NCBI GenBank assembly: GCA_963920705.1
Contig: OY987237.1
Coordinates: 3,440,601-3,504,600, forward strand
Length of the DNA stretch: 64,000 bases
Source: Odiellus spinosus
Lineage: Eukaryota; Arthropoda; Arachnida; Opiliones; Phalangiidae
Reading direction: 5' to 3'
Within the stretch, counting starts at the first letter, position 1, and every line of letters starts with the position of its first letter. Below, one piece after another: positions 32,394-44,792 of this stretch. Both the position numbers and the translations under genes were made by a program. The notes under the pieces were generated by a model. The model was not told the origin of the DNA. It saw only the letters and a program-made list of their open reading frames with translations, and made no database searches.

Positions 32394-33529
32394 GGAATAG
32401 TTTAAAGAGAGAATGAAAACTAATAACAATTCTATTTTTGTCGACTCTTTATCGTTTAAATAGAAATAAACCAACGATAAAAAGTTAATTACAATATTAA
32501 ACTGCGCGATAAAAAGTCCCATCCTACAGTGAAACATTTTAATTACGCAAAGATTAAATTTCACCCCAGATTTTAACTTTTTTAAATCTTAATTAGAGCT
32601 AACAAAAGTTGAAAAGGAGTCTTTTGGTTAGTCGTAATTAGTTCTAATTTTAATTGAATACAAAAATCAGAATGCATAGTTCAGAGACCTATTTTTCATG
32701 GTAGAATTTATAAATAAATCTACTAATAATGCTCTTCATCCTCCGTTTAATTAGAATCATGAAATCATTCTACAAAATTCATCCTTGATGTTTTAAAATG
32801 GTTTCTATATAAGATTATATCTTTAATCATATCTTTAAAATATTTTCTTATCGCTTTCTGTGATTGGTCGAGTCTCTTCTTTGGTTTGTATTTATTTCTA
32901 TCCCTATATGACCCTTCCAAAGGTTATAAAAGTATCCATACTTGATGAATTGTCATAACCACGTTTTTAAATCATCGCTACAAATTCTTTTCCCATTATA
33001 TGATGAGCAATCCTCCTGTTTAGGGCGGAAGGGAAGGTTTTACGATATTTTGAATAAACAGATTTGTTTGCCAGGATTGTAAACTTACGCTGTGGTCTGA
33101 AATGTAAAACTCGAAGAAAAAAACCAACCAAAGATGGTTCGTCGAAAAAAGAAACCATTTTTTTCTGACAAACCCAACCGATCTATTTTTAGTACAGAGA
33201 AATGTGAGGAAAAAAAATATATAAAAAACCTAGCTTCGCTCAAACGTAAAAGAAAAGATTTGAAAAAAGATAAAAACCATTCAATATTGTTTCATCTCGA
33301 GATATTTTTCCATTCCGCGGTTCTTTCTCGACTCTTCTCGTTCTAGATACGTTCGCATTAGAGCACTTTGAAACTGTTCTTAATTTTTCACGAATTATAA
33401 ATTCGTTATTTGATAATCTATAGTTGACCCCAAATTTTTAACAATTTGACCTTTGTACGATTCGTGCAGAACATAAAAAACTGCGAATTTTACTCCGGTA
33501 TCTTGTAAGATAATTATAATTTCTCAGGG
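32394..33529. other. Intronic DNA with a lone MITE left end
   Basis: A TTAA MITE left arm (TTTAAAGAGAGAATGAAAAC, then CTCTTTATCGTTTAAATAG) lies at 32400-32465 without a right end. Nothing else is recognised. Confidence 0.35.
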
Positions 33530-33935
33530 ATATTATAAAAATGAATGAATAATGGTCAGGGAAATTATTAAAATGAATGAATAATGCTCAGGGAAATTAT
33601 TAAAATGGATGAATAATGCTCAGGGAAATGATTGAATAATGGTCAGGGAAATGATTGAATAATGGTCAGGGAAATGATTGAATTATGGTCAGCGAATTGA
33701 TTTGATAAAGGTCAGGGAAATGATTGAATTATGGTCAGGGAAATGATTGGATAATGGTCAGGGAAATGATTGGATAATGATCAGGGAAATGATTGAATTA
33801 TGGTCAGGAAAATGATTGGATAATGATCAGGGAAATAATTGAATAATGGTCAGGGAAATTATTGAATAACGGTCAGGAAAATTATTGAATAATGGTCATC
33901 AAAATTATTGAAGAATTGCCAGGAAAATTATTGAA
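33530..33935. repeat. GGTCAGGGAAATGATTGAATAAT minisatellite
   Basis: About 17 units of 22-26 bp repeat GGTCAGGGAAATGATTGAAT plus AAT, with drift towards the array edges. The unit contains the same GTCAGGGAA motif that fills the interior of the CAGGGTTGCC-ended elements. Confidence 0.9.
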
Positions 33936-34934
33936 ACATGATCCAAGTTATTTCGTACGAACGTCGCTTTTAAAAAATGTTTAAAAACTGATTTTAAAGT
34001 TTGTAGTGTAAACGGGGCTTCCGTGTCTCTGTATCAAGCTTGTGGGAGAATGGTATTATAGTTCTAGGAGAACCCCCTACCGATTGCTTCTCTTTCGATA
34101 TTTCGTATATAATAACTTGTCGGTTTTTTTCGCCCAACTCGTTGACGAAAGACGGGGAAAGCGTGCTCATTGAAAGCGTAGATAAAAAACTCCAGGTAAA
34201 GAATTTTATAAAGGGACAGTGAAAGGAATAATGCGTTTTTTTTTACAAAAGAGTAAATTTTGGCGAATTATCAGAGCCCTTTCCACGGAGTTGTCTAAAT
34301 TTCAACGGTTTTATTAGTTTATTAAATACACCCGCTCAAAATAAAACGAAATGCTTGTTAGGGTGTTTAAGTATCTCTTAACAAAATTAGCTTCTTTAAT
34401 CAGGGATAATAGCGGAAGTAATTAATAATTAAATCGTTTCATTGCACCTTTAAGTATATTTCGAGGGATATGAAATAATTCTTTGTAAGCGAAAACCGTA
34501 GGTGACTCACGTAGACTACGCCAGGTTGTAAACGAAACTAAATCCGTCGATCCAGATGTCACTAAACCCCCTTTACCTCGTTACCAGTACTTGTTAACTT
34601 AAAATGCTCGCTCTGTTTATGACAGTACTCTGGCAACCCTTATATCCATTCTTTCGTGGCAATTCTTTGAATGAATAGACTATTTAACAGCCGGTCATAT
34701 CTTCCACAGTGATTTTTCCACAATTAAAACCCCTTTTTCTACAATAATTTTAATGAATTTCAAGCCTCAAATTATAAGGGATCTTACGGGGTTTGATTTT
34801 TAGTCGAGGAGAGAAAAAAACGAAAATTTGGACGGTGTTTATTATATATTTTTCGAAATGAAGAATTTTTAAACTTTTTTGCTTTGTTTTCTAATGAGAA
34901 ACTATTTAAAATATCGAATAGAATACAGAAATAC

Positions 34935-35252
34935 CAAGAATCCATTCAGGTTCCATAAGAATATGGGAATGGCTGCGATTCAATAACTATCCTCCCAAAC
35001 TTTGTAGCAAAAGTTCGTCTGCTTCTAATCGATTTTTCAAGTAAATCGCTACTGACATTATATTATTAACCCGCGCCACTAACGACCTTGACATAATATT
35101 TTGGGTAATAAAAATGGAGCCGACCGAAAAAAGATCTAAGTGTACAAATGTTGCGAAAATTGCAGACGAACTTTTGTTACAAAGCTTGGGAGGATGGTAC
35201 CAGAGGCTAAAGCTATGCTCCCATATTCTTATGGAACCTGAATGGATTCTTG
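34935..35252 (+). mobile_element. MITE family 1, copy 3, 7-bp TSD GAAATAC
   Basis: 318 bp with ends CAAGAATCCATTCAGGTTCC and GGAACCTGAATGGATTCTTG, which are perfect inverted partners. GAAATAC repeats directly at 34928-34934 and 35253-35259. The orientation matches copies 1 and 4. Confidence 0.85.
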
Positions 35253-35259
35253 GAAATAC

Positions 35260-36520
35260 TGTTTATCGCTGTCATTATTGACAGTAACAATATCAGAACT
35301 AATTTAGATCTTCTTTCCAAATGAATACTTTTTCAAGGGCTAGATTTTTAAACCCAACTCAAAAATCGGGCGGAAAATTAAAATAAAATATTCAAATACT
35401 TTGGAAAAACTCAATAGAGCTCGTTTTTAGTTTACATCTCTAGGGAAGCGTATGGAGTTCTTTGACTTTGCTAGGTATATTCGCTCGTAAACATCCAAGT
35501 ACTTGTTATATATTATTTATTGGTTGCGTGGCCCGTGGTTCATAACTTGACTATATTAATGTCATAATCTTTTTTACCTGGAAGATGCTATAAATATTCA
35601 TTGCTAACTTATGGCAGAGCTGTCGATAAACTAAGCAGCCCCCTTGTTATTTTCAGCCTGAAACTATCGCTATATCCGGATCGTTAAGCTTAATCCTCCC
35701 CCTGAAAGGTAGCTTCACTCTGAAAGCCAGGAAATTTTAAAAAGGAAAATGTAGGAATTTAAAAATATATTTTTTTGCATATGAAAATGAATTAATTTAA
35801 ATCTTTGCCATAATGTTAAATTAAGACTAATGATTCTTTGGAAGTTTTGTGTTTACAAATGATTAAAATATCTACAAACCTTAAGCCTTGTTAGAAAAAA
35901 AAAAAAAACGTCAAACTTGGGAACTTTTTGATAAAAATTAATTGTTAGCATCGCTTACGTACTTAACTTGACAATATTTAGGCTTAAAACTGAAGAAATT
36001 TTTGCTCAAAAGCGTGTTCTTGCATAAATTATAAAACCCTCCATAAATAAGAAAATAATTGACCGTGAATTTAGTCGCCAAGCAAGAAGATTAGTTCCAC
36101 TTAACCTATGTTTCAGAATCCTTTTCAGCACCTAAGTTTATACCACTCTTAATTGCCCTTTACTTTAATTTGTTAGATATTCAAACGAAGCCTAACGTTG
36201 AACGCAGTGCAATTTCAAACTGAAATATTTAAGCCTTCACGCCTTCATTCTTAGTAATTGAGAAACAAAAGATGTATTGATGAGAGTATATTTCTCTTCA
36301 TAATGAGATGGCACAATGATAGAAGCCGACGCTCTTTGATACGCTATGTTAAACCACGTAGGAAAATCGGTTATAGTTTACGAACCCATATTGAACACAA
36401 TTATATTGAAAAATTTAAATTATGGTACTATGAAGTATCGTCCCATAGTTTTAAATGCTTTTCCTTGTGCATTATTAGTCCTTTTTTTTCTAATACATAA
36501 TATAATACATCCACTGTTTT
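35260..36520. other. Intronic DNA, no feature supported
   Basis: AT-rich DNA with a poly-A run near 35898. Two overlapping open frames at 36258-36546 show no family resemblance and no splice context. Confidence 0.35.
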
Positions 36521-36524
36521 TAAA

Positions 36525-36690
36525 TGAGTTAGGCCTATTTTTATAGGAATTAGCTTTAATTTATGGGCCTATTTTTATGCGAGCTAGGCTTAATCCATAA
36601 ACCTTTTTTATGTGAGTTAGGTCTAATCCTTAAACCTATTTTTACGCGAGTTAGGCCTAATCCATGAGCCAATTTTGAAATGAGCTAAGC
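36525..36690. repeat. Short tandem repeat, about 48-bp unit
   Basis: Roughly three and a half diverged units read GAGTTAGGCCTAATCCAT followed by AACCTATTTTTA with changes (GAGTTAGGCCTATTTTTATA, GCGAGCTAGGCTTAATCCAT, GTGAGTTAGGTCTAATCC, GCGAGTTAGGCCTAATCC). Confidence 0.7.
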
Positions 36691-38033
36691 CGATTTAAAA
36701 ATATAACTTTACTAAAATTATATTCCCGCAATTGCTTTTGCTTTTCACAACCTCTTCGTTGTAGTATATATTTTACTCTAGTTGTTGCCCATTCGTCCGT
36801 CTTATTGAGGCTTAACCGTCAAAGTAACGCCTTTAGTTTTATCTTGAACCTTTTTTATCTATAAATATTTGATTCTTCTTAAAATGGAACTGACCACTGG
36901 TCAAATCCCCTTAGTATCTTGTTCTAGAATTGGTTCCGTCTCGTCCATCTTTCGATCACTCGCGGTTTCTAGTTCTTGACCTTGAAAGCGAAAGTTTGGA
37001 CCTCAACCCACGCGATACACCCAAAGCCCAAAGACCTCTTAACCTCCCTCCCCTCGGAATAAACGACTTTTTGGCTGCTATCCTAGGAACGAAGCTAGGT
37101 TCCTTAAAGGGCAAGTGTAAGCAAAGGTCTTTTATGTAGAAAATTATAAAAATTTTGGTTTTAGCTCTCTCGGTTGACAAAAGTGTGTTTACCCAATCGC
37201 GGTTGGTTAATTAGGATCGTATCTTCTCCGGGTCTTTTCCTAGAGTGATGAAGTCGCGTTCCGCGAATAGCCCCATTCTTTATCTACAAAATGAGCTCTT
37301 CCAGCTTTAAATCGACCGAACCGAAGTTAAGTTATACATTTTCAAATGAAAGTGTTCAGAATTAGAAGCGTTCAGATTTAGGAGGACTGACCATAGACGT
37401 CGTTTTTAGGTAGGATAAGAAATTAGGGCGGAAAAATTAAACTTTGAGAATTTATTGTAGTTTCAGTTAACGTTAGATTCGAATGGATTTTTTATCGAGT
37501 TTTCTTTTCACGTACTCCAGGTATTATATACGAATTTAACAAATTATTTGGACGTTATTCCTTTAAATAAAAGTTATTTGTCTCGTTAGTTAAAATTAAC
37601 AATGAAATTATTAAATTTAATTGGTGAGATATTTCCTTTAAAAGTCGAGTTGGATGGCTAAGCGCGATTTCTGTCGTTCTCCTAACACGGTTTCTTTTTT
37701 CGCGAACGATCGGGCAAAAGAAAGTAAAGAAAAGAAAAAAAAGGCGTAAAAGATAATCTTTGATTCGTCTAAGTGAGAATTAAACGACGTGTCGCCAGCG
37801 TTTAAGCTTTTTTCGAGGCGATTAGGAATGAGAGAGCTTTTCTTTTCTGTCGTTGTCGCGTTCGCGAACGAATTTGACATTTCAACGCGCAACCCTCGTC
37901 TATTTACGCTCGTTTCTAATGTTTTTCCGTCCTTGTTAATCTTCGTTTTAGTCGAGGATATTAGTCAAGGCACATTTTTACAATTTGTTTTTTTATTCGA
38001 GAAAAAAAAATGAATAACGTAAAAGGAATAGAA
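36691..38033. other. Intronic DNA, no feature supported
   Basis: Open frames at 36930-37139 (plus) and 36956-37180 (minus) overlap on opposite strands in a GC-richer patch, and I cannot assign either to a family. The 37638-38013 frames look like noise. Confidence 0.3.
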
Positions 38034-39255
38034 CAGGCTGGGAAATACGGATTATTTTTAAACTGGAGCCCAAGCAGTTTTATTAAAAAACTGGACATTG
38101 GCCAGTTACAATTTTCATGAGCTTGACACTCTCACTATGACGTCACTATGACGTAGGCTAAGAAACAAAATTTTGGAATTAATTAACTGGCCACCCCCTC
38201 CCCCCCTCCCCCCTCCCCCCTCCCCCCTCCCCCCTCCCCCACCTGTCCGTGCGCAGGGTGGGGGTAGTGTTCCATCTTTGTCGTGGTGAGGGGGCCCGAG
38301 TTCTAGGATCCGTCCTAGTTCCGCGAATTGGAACACGGCCGTCTCGCCCACACCCGGCCGACTCGCTGGGCCCGTCTTGGGTCCTGGCAGCTCCCTCTGC
38401 CTTTGAGTCGGTCTTGTTGGGTCACGGTTACATTGTAGGGGCCGTATGGCGCAGCTGTGTGGGTTCTGGTCGCCAAGCCGTTTCTCCTCCTTTTGTTGCC
38501 TTAGTCCCTCGGCACGTGTGTGCGGGAGCACTGGTCTGGTTAACTTCGGTTCTCGCTCTTTGGCCTTGTTTCCCGTTCCGGGCGTGGTTTCGCGTGCGGC
38601 ACTTCAGCGGACAAATGATTAGTCGCATGGATTGGCGGGGGTGTTGTGTACTTTGTTTACGGTGCACCCCCTTAACAATTCAAATGATGGCCACCCCATC
38701 CCCCCACCTGTCCGTGCGCAGGGTGGGGGTAGTGTTCCATCCTTGTCGTGGTGAGGGGGCCCGAGTTCTAGGATCCGTCCTAGTTCCGCGAATTGGAACA
38801 CGGCCGTCTCGCCCACACCCGGCCGACTCGCAGGACCCGAACTGGGCCCTGGCAGCTCCCTCTGCCTTTGAGTCGGTCTTGTTGGGTCACGGTTACATTA
38901 CGGAGGCCGTATGGCACTGCTGTGTGGGTTCTGGTCGCCAAGCCATATACCTTTCCTTCTGCTGCCATAGCCTCCTCACGTGTGTGCGGGAGCACTGGTC
39001 TGGGGCTCTTCGGTTCCCGTTGTTTGGCCTTGTTACCCGTTCCGGGCACGGTTTCGCGTGCGGCACTTTAGGGACAAATGATGCAGCCGCACGGATTGGC
39101 GGGGGTGTTATGTACTAGTTTACGGTGCACCCCCTTAACAATCAAAACTGATGGCCACAAGGCCAGTAGACCCCCAAGCATTTAATTTTTAAACTGGCCC
39201 AGCTAGTTTTTAAACTGGACTTTTGTCCAGTAAAACCGCCTTATTTCCCAGCCTG
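38034..39255. mobile_element. hAT-like non-autonomous element with GC-rich duplicated interior, 8-bp TSD GAATAGAA
   Basis: The ends CAGGCTGGGAAATACGG and CCGCCTTATTTCCCAGCCTG are inverted partners. GAATAGAA repeats directly at 38026-38033 and 39256-39263, the 8-bp size expected for hAT transposition. Subterminal TTTTTAAACTGG motifs occur near both ends. The interior is GC-rich, in sharp contrast to its surroundings, and consists of two copies of a 465-bp unit (starting ACCTGTCCGTGCGCAGGGTG at 38241 and 38706). No transposase domain is visible. Confidence 0.85.
38187..38240. repeat. C-rich microsatellite inside the hAT-like element
   Basis: (CTCCCCCC)n-type tract at the start of the first 465-bp unit; the second unit has only a short version. 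On the minus strand it is G-runs separated by single A residues, a pattern that could fold into a G-quadruplex. Confidence 0.85.
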
Positions 39256-39263
39256 GAATAGAA

Positions 39264-40372
39264 TATGATTGAAACAAAGACTATATTAAGTTGGTACTCT
39301 GATATGGACTAGAAAGATCTATATACGCGGTTAAGTTAAATATATTACTTAATATTATTTAGCTATTATATTTCCTGGAAATTCTGGGGATATAGATTAT
39401 CGAACTCGAATTTTACCCGTAAAGGAGCACAATTTAATGTTAGAGAAAGAGCAATTTAATATCTTTAAGATTATAGTTAGTCCACTACTCAAAAGATTTT
39501 AATTATTATTAAATATTTTTCAATAAACGGATGAAGACGACCAAGGAAAATTTCCTCTCGTATTATATTTTTACCGTTAGTGATCAATTTAAATATTTAA
39601 CTACCTTAAATATTTAATTACCTTGGTTAAAATGACAATCTTTACTCTTGCATAAACTCGAATTTTTAATAGGCCAAAAGAAAAAACAATTAGATTATCT
39701 GGGATATCTTTAAATACCTCAAATATATCTAATTAAATATAGTAGGAAATATATTAGGAAACAAGATGGTCAAGCCCTTAAGGAATAGCTAAACCCCTGA
39801 TCTTTGAAAAAGAGCCCTAAGATAATGATTTGACCTTTCATTTTTCGACCTTTTCATTTTTTCACTTTTCAAATTAAACGTTTATAAAATTATTTTTTCT
39901 ATAGAAATAGTTAATGTTAAAAATATAATAGTTAAAAGGTACTAGCCTTTAAAAAATCGTGATAAAACGTTTACGGACGGACAGGTTATCATCTCAATCG
40001 TATAAGCCCCTCACAGGGCGCAATCCCTTACCCTGAAATCTTGGGAATCTAAAACAACTAAAGGAATAAATCTATTTCTTCCTATTTCGGCAAAACATTA
40101 AAAAAAAACTCCCCCTGTTTCCTTATCCAATAATACTTTTTCCGTGGGTTGGCGTTTTTTTTTTTTTTTTTTTTCTTTATTTCCTATATAAGGCCGTGGC
40201 TTTAAATCGGGATAAAACAAGATGGTCAAGCCCATAGAATAGCTAGACCCATGACATAGTAAAAGAGGCTGAAAAGAATTATGCTATAGCAGGGGCTTGT
40301 TATGCATGCATAAACGCTCTTTGAACAATTTGAATGGCGTTTCTAGATCCCTTTAAACACGAAGTTTTTCAA
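39264..40372. other. Intronic DNA with a short repeated motif
   Basis: ACAAGATGGTCAAGCCC followed by GAATAGCTA-ACCC occurs at about 39762 and about 40217, and similar versions lie at 55308 and 63218. A run of 20 or so T lies near 40156. No exon is supported. Confidence 0.4.
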
Positions 40373-41538
40373 ATCATGTTTTTCAAATCATGTTTTTCAA
40401 ATCATGTTTTTCAAATCATGTTTTTCAAATCATGTTTTTCAAATCATGTTTTTCAAATCATGTTTTTCAAATCATGTTTTTCAAATCATGTTTTCCAAAT
40501 CATGTTTTTCAAATCATGTTTTTCAAATCATGTTTTTCAAATCATGTTTTTCAAATCATGTTTTTCAAATCATGTTTTTCAAATCATGTTTTTCAAATCA
40601 TGTTTTTCAAATCATGTTTTTCAAATCATGTTTTTCAAATCATGTTTTTCAAATCATGTTTTTCAAATCATGTTTTTCAAATCATGTTTTTCAAATCATG
40701 TTTTTCAAATCATGTTTTTCAAATCATGTTTTTCAAATCATGTTTTTCAAATCATGTTTTTCAAATCATGTTTTTCAAATCATGTTTTTCAAATCATGTT
40801 TTTCAAATCATGTTTTTCAAATCATGTTTTTCAAATCATGTTTTTCAAATCATGTTTTTCAAATCATGTTTTTCAAATCATGTTTTTCAAATCATGTTTT
40901 TCAAATCATGTTTTTCAAATCATGTTTTTCAAATCATGTTTTTCAAATCATGTTTTTCAAATCATGTTTTTCAAATCATGTTTTTCAAATCATGTTTTTC
41001 AAATCATGTTTTTCAAATCATGTTTTTCAAATCATGTTTTTCAAATCATGTTTTTCAAATCATGTTTTTCAAATCATGTTTTTCAAATCATGTTTTTCAA
41101 ATCATGTTTTTCAAATCATGTTTTTCAAATCATGTTTTTCAAATCATGTTTTTCAAATCATGTTTTTCAAATCATGTTTTTCAAATCATGTTTTTCAAAT
41201 CATGTTTTTCAAATCATGTTTTTCAAATCATGTTTTTCAAATCATGTTTTTCAAATCATGTTTTTCAAATCATGTTTTTCAAATCATGTTTTTCAAATCA
41301 TGTTTTTCAAATCATGTTTTTCAAATCATGTTTTTCAAATCATGTTTTTCAAATCATGTTTTTCAAATCATGTTTTTCAAATCATGTTTTTCAAATCATG
41401 TTTTTCAAATCATGTTTTTCAAATCATGTTTTTCAAATCATGTTTTTCAAATCATGTTTTTCAAATCATGTTTTTCAAATCATGTTTTTCAAATCATGTT
41501 TTTCAAATCATGTTTTTCAAATCATGTTTTTCAAATCA
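40373..41538. repeat. 14-bp minisatellite, about 83 near-identical units
   Basis: The unit TTTTTCAAATCATG is repeated without interruption for nearly 1.17 kb. I see a single variant unit (TTTTCCAAATCATG near 40490). Because the unit has no stop in any plus frame, all three plus frames stay open for over 400 codons with a 14-residue period; none has a gene context. The homogeneity implies recent expansion. Confidence 0.97.
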
Positions 41539-41996
41539 AATATTTTATTTCTGACATACTCAAACCCAACACGCATAAGCTCCCTTATTATCTCGTTCGC
41601 GACGACTTGTTTGTTGTTTTTGAGTTTTCATTACTGACAGACTAGAACCGAAACCTTCATAAGCTACCTTTTATCTCGTTCTCGACGACCCTTTATTAAC
41701 AACGACTTGTTTTCTGTATTGTATATCTATGAAGATATAAGGAGTTTTTCGCTAAAGTTTAACCAATTACCCGTGGTAACGAGGATGAGCGTCCAACTCT
41801 CGATCGCAAAGCTATGAAGCTTCGAGCGCGACGCGGTTTTTTCCGAAATTCGGGAGACCACTTGGTGGAAAATCGATATCTTAAAAAAAAATAGATATTT
41901 TAAATTTGTCTGGGACATCACGTCGTGACGTCTGGTGGATAAGAAACGAATGTTTTTTCGATACGATGACGTTTTTCGTCATTTCTGGGACACCGA

Positions 41997-42062
41997 CTTC
42001 AGACTTCAGACTTCAGACTTCAGACTTCAGACTTCAGACTTCTGACTTCAGACTTCAGACTA
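41997..42062. repeat. Heptamer microsatellite AGACTTC
   Basis: About nine tandem copies of AGACTTC, one with T for A (CTTCTGACTTC). Confidence 0.9.
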
Positions 42063-42549
42063 CCAGCACGACTCAAAACACTAGCTAGAACCTATACAAG
42101 TATAGGGTCTAGCTAAAAAGACTGTTAGGCCTTTGCCTATATACCTAAAAAGGCTAGATTTAAGGAAATAAATTCTCTTGACAAATTTCCTCCAGTTTCC
42201 AACTTCGATTGAACGATATTTTAAGAGTTTAAGTTGTTTGAAATCCCGTTGGGAGCCAACCGCCTAAGATAGGGGGACCTTTTTTCCTTTTCTTCTTTTT
42301 CAGGAAACTTTTTTTTTATCATTTCTCCCCCTTATTCGTGTCTCCTTGTCCTAAGATTGAACCTTTTAAGACCCTTAATGGTCACTATTCCTTCCTAGCC
42401 TGGCTTTTTATGTACTTTTTTTCTTTCCTCTACGTGGTTTTAACATAGTTTTATTTTATTTTTTTTTTTCAATCGTATAAGTTTTTATGCATATTTTTTT
42501 TAAAGGCACAGTAAAGTGTTTAATATGCCTGTAAGAAGTTAGGGTGATG
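42063..42549. other. Intronic DNA, no feature supported
   Basis: T-rich DNA with short poly-T runs. A small inverted pair, ACCTATACAAGTATAGGGT, lies near 42090. Nothing else is recognised. Confidence 0.35.
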
Positions 42550-43159
42550 TTAAAGGGAAGATGAAATGATTTATTAATATTTCAGCGTGGTTTTAGAAGA
42601 TTTTTTTGAAGAGTTTTTGAAGAATTTAATTAATTTTAGAAAGAAATAATACATTATTACCTTATGATATTTTCCCATTTTTAATTTAATTCACAATTAT
42701 TATTTATCACAATTAAAAAAAACTTAACCCTAAACGCTTCTTAAATTAGACACGTGATTGTTGACTTATTTCGAGTCTCGTTAAATTGACCTCGCGACAA
42801 ACACGTGAATTTCATTTGTTACACGCGCGTGACGTCAAAGTTGCTTTTCATTTATGACGTCAATCAATTCTTGAAAATGATATTGACACGTGATCAATTT
42901 GATGAGTCAGCACTTGTCTACTTATTGCGACAATATAATAACCTCTCTTAAATCGCTAAGCCTAAATAAATAAAATTCAATCTATAATCGTGTTCAGTGG
43001 GTGAATGCATGAACTACTTTTTTACAATTAAGTTTAACATAGCGTATCAATTCGCTCCGTTTTTCTCACTTTGCTACAGTCGTGTTTAAAGTTAAACTTT
43101 TAAATATTCTCTCGATAATAGGGTTGAAATCGAGTCTGTGTTTTTCATTCTCCCTTTAA
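42550..43159. mobile_element. TTAA-flanked MITE
   Basis: Left TTAAAGGGAAGATGAAATGA and, on the other strand, right TTAAAGGGAGAATGAAAAAC. TTAA lies at both edges. The interior has CpG-containing motifs (ACACGTGATT, GACGTCAAAG, TGACGTCAATC) and no coding sequence. Confidence 0.5.
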
Positions 43160-43441
43160 ATAATTTTTTCTCATTTTTTTTTTTTTTTTTGGTCTTGAAA
43201 TGTTTTTGTCGACATTTTTGGACGACTTTTAAAAATGACTCTTGTAAAGTTTTTCCGAAATTCTTAATTGTCCCTAGAAGCTGCGAAAGCTATAGCAACC
43301 AACTTGATAACGAGGGCTCGTTAGCGCCTAAAATATTTTTGAAATAAATATAAGAGTTCCCGACTACGGTTGACCCGGCACCTTTAAAATACAACGACAG
43401 GAAAGCGATACTAACTAACTACTACATATTTCAGACATATT

Positions 43442-43695
43442 TGACCAAGAAAAGTCAGGAAATTTTAAGATATTTTAAAAAGTCAGGGAATTTAAAGATT
43501 TTTAAAGAAGCCAGGAAATTCCAATCATTATCCGCGGTAAAGATTCTTAGCTGACCCTGTCAGTTGTATAGATTAGAACAAAGATACGCGTGCAAAAGTT
43601 TGGCGAACGCGATTATATAAAAAATAAAAGGTTAAAAATTGGGTAGGGAAAAACCTGGAAAAGTCGGGGAATTTGAATCTGAAAAAACTGAAGCA
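43442..43695. mobile_element. CAGGGTTGCC family, degraded copy without intact ends
   Basis: The interior motifs are recognisable (GTCAGGGAATTTAAAG, TCAGTTGTATAGATTAGAAC, GTTTGGCGAACGCGATTATA), but both termini are eroded (right side reads ACTGAAGCAAACCAG). Confidence 0.6.
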
Positions 43696-44525
43696 AACCA
43701 GTTAAAACTGTTAAACTTCTAGGTGTAAAATTACTTATGCTAAGCCATTAGTATATCATGATATGCTGGAACTTCTTGAGAACAAAGCGGAAATGGTTAA
43801 AAGAGGGCGCCCACAAAAGAACAGCTTTTCTCGAAGGCTCGAAACTTATTGTTTAGCTCATTATAGGAAAGGCACTAGTTGCCAGCCTGTTTTTCTACAC
43901 TGTTTCCGACAAATACCCTGTTCACGAAACTGGATTTAATGCGTGGGAATGCCGGTTAATCTTATCCTTACGCGTTAATAAGATTCTAACCCCTTCGAAC
44001 CCTTCATTAAATCTAAATCCACGAACGAAACGATGTAGTTATTTTTCTTTTTTGGGACCGACAGAGTGGAGACAAAAAAACCGAGCAATAACTAATGATT
44101 TCGTTTGTTCGATTTGCGATGTATGAAGCAACTCTTACGAACCTGGAATGCCTCGGTTTTCTCACAATTATGGATCAGACCCTTATTTTCTCACGACCCT
44201 TAATATTACTACGTTAGTTTTAAGAAAATGGGTAGTATATATACTATAGTCCGAGCCGATAATTGTTAGCCAGAGTCGAACGCCCCCGCTAAGAAAAGGT
44301 GGGAGTTAACCAACTTTAAAGGGAACGTAAAACGTAAAATTTTAATGATTTTATAATTATTCACGAATCGTATATTTTCTCTGAAGTATTTATAAAAATC
44401 TTACGTGGACGGCAAAAATAGGGTTCTTTATGTAAATTTTACTCTAAGTTAGGTCATTTAAAACATCCGGTTAGTTCGTAAAAAAATGTTTGTTGATTGG
44501 TCGATATTATTTACGAGCTCCACCC

Positions 44526-44792
44526 TTAAAGGGAGAGTGAAGAGGAAAATCAAATCATTTTGTATCCTATTCTTCTAGACTAATTACAAGACATCTGGAA
44601 GGCAGGGCGTTACGCGATTGGTTGGAAGGGTTTCAATTTTAAAGAGCAGTGAAATCTATTTTGATTTTGAAAATCATTGGGATATATTGTCCTGAATGAT
44701 TAACTTCGTGGATATGTCTTATAATTAGTAAGAAAAATCGATTAAAAATCACTTGATTTTCCTCTTCACTCTCTCTCTCTCTCTCTCTTTAA
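44526..44792. mobile_element. TTAA-flanked MITE with (CT)n growth in one end
   Basis: Left end TTAAAGGGAGAGTGAAGAGG then AAAATCAA; the right end is its inverted copy, but its GGGAGAG segment has become a long (CT)n run (44768-44788). TTAA flanks both ends. The interior shares GGGCGTTACGCGATTGGTT and TGTCTTATAATTAG with 54145-54240. Confidence 0.75.

Noticed and set aside
38249-39118. 289-codon frame in GC-rich sequence
   Set aside because: High GC removes stops in many frames at once (both strands are open here) and it lies inside a hAT-like element; kept as a finding, not as a gene.
40334-41645. Three overlapping plus-strand open frames of 406-415 codons
   Set aside because: They are entirely the 14-bp minisatellite read in three frames, with no splice or start context.
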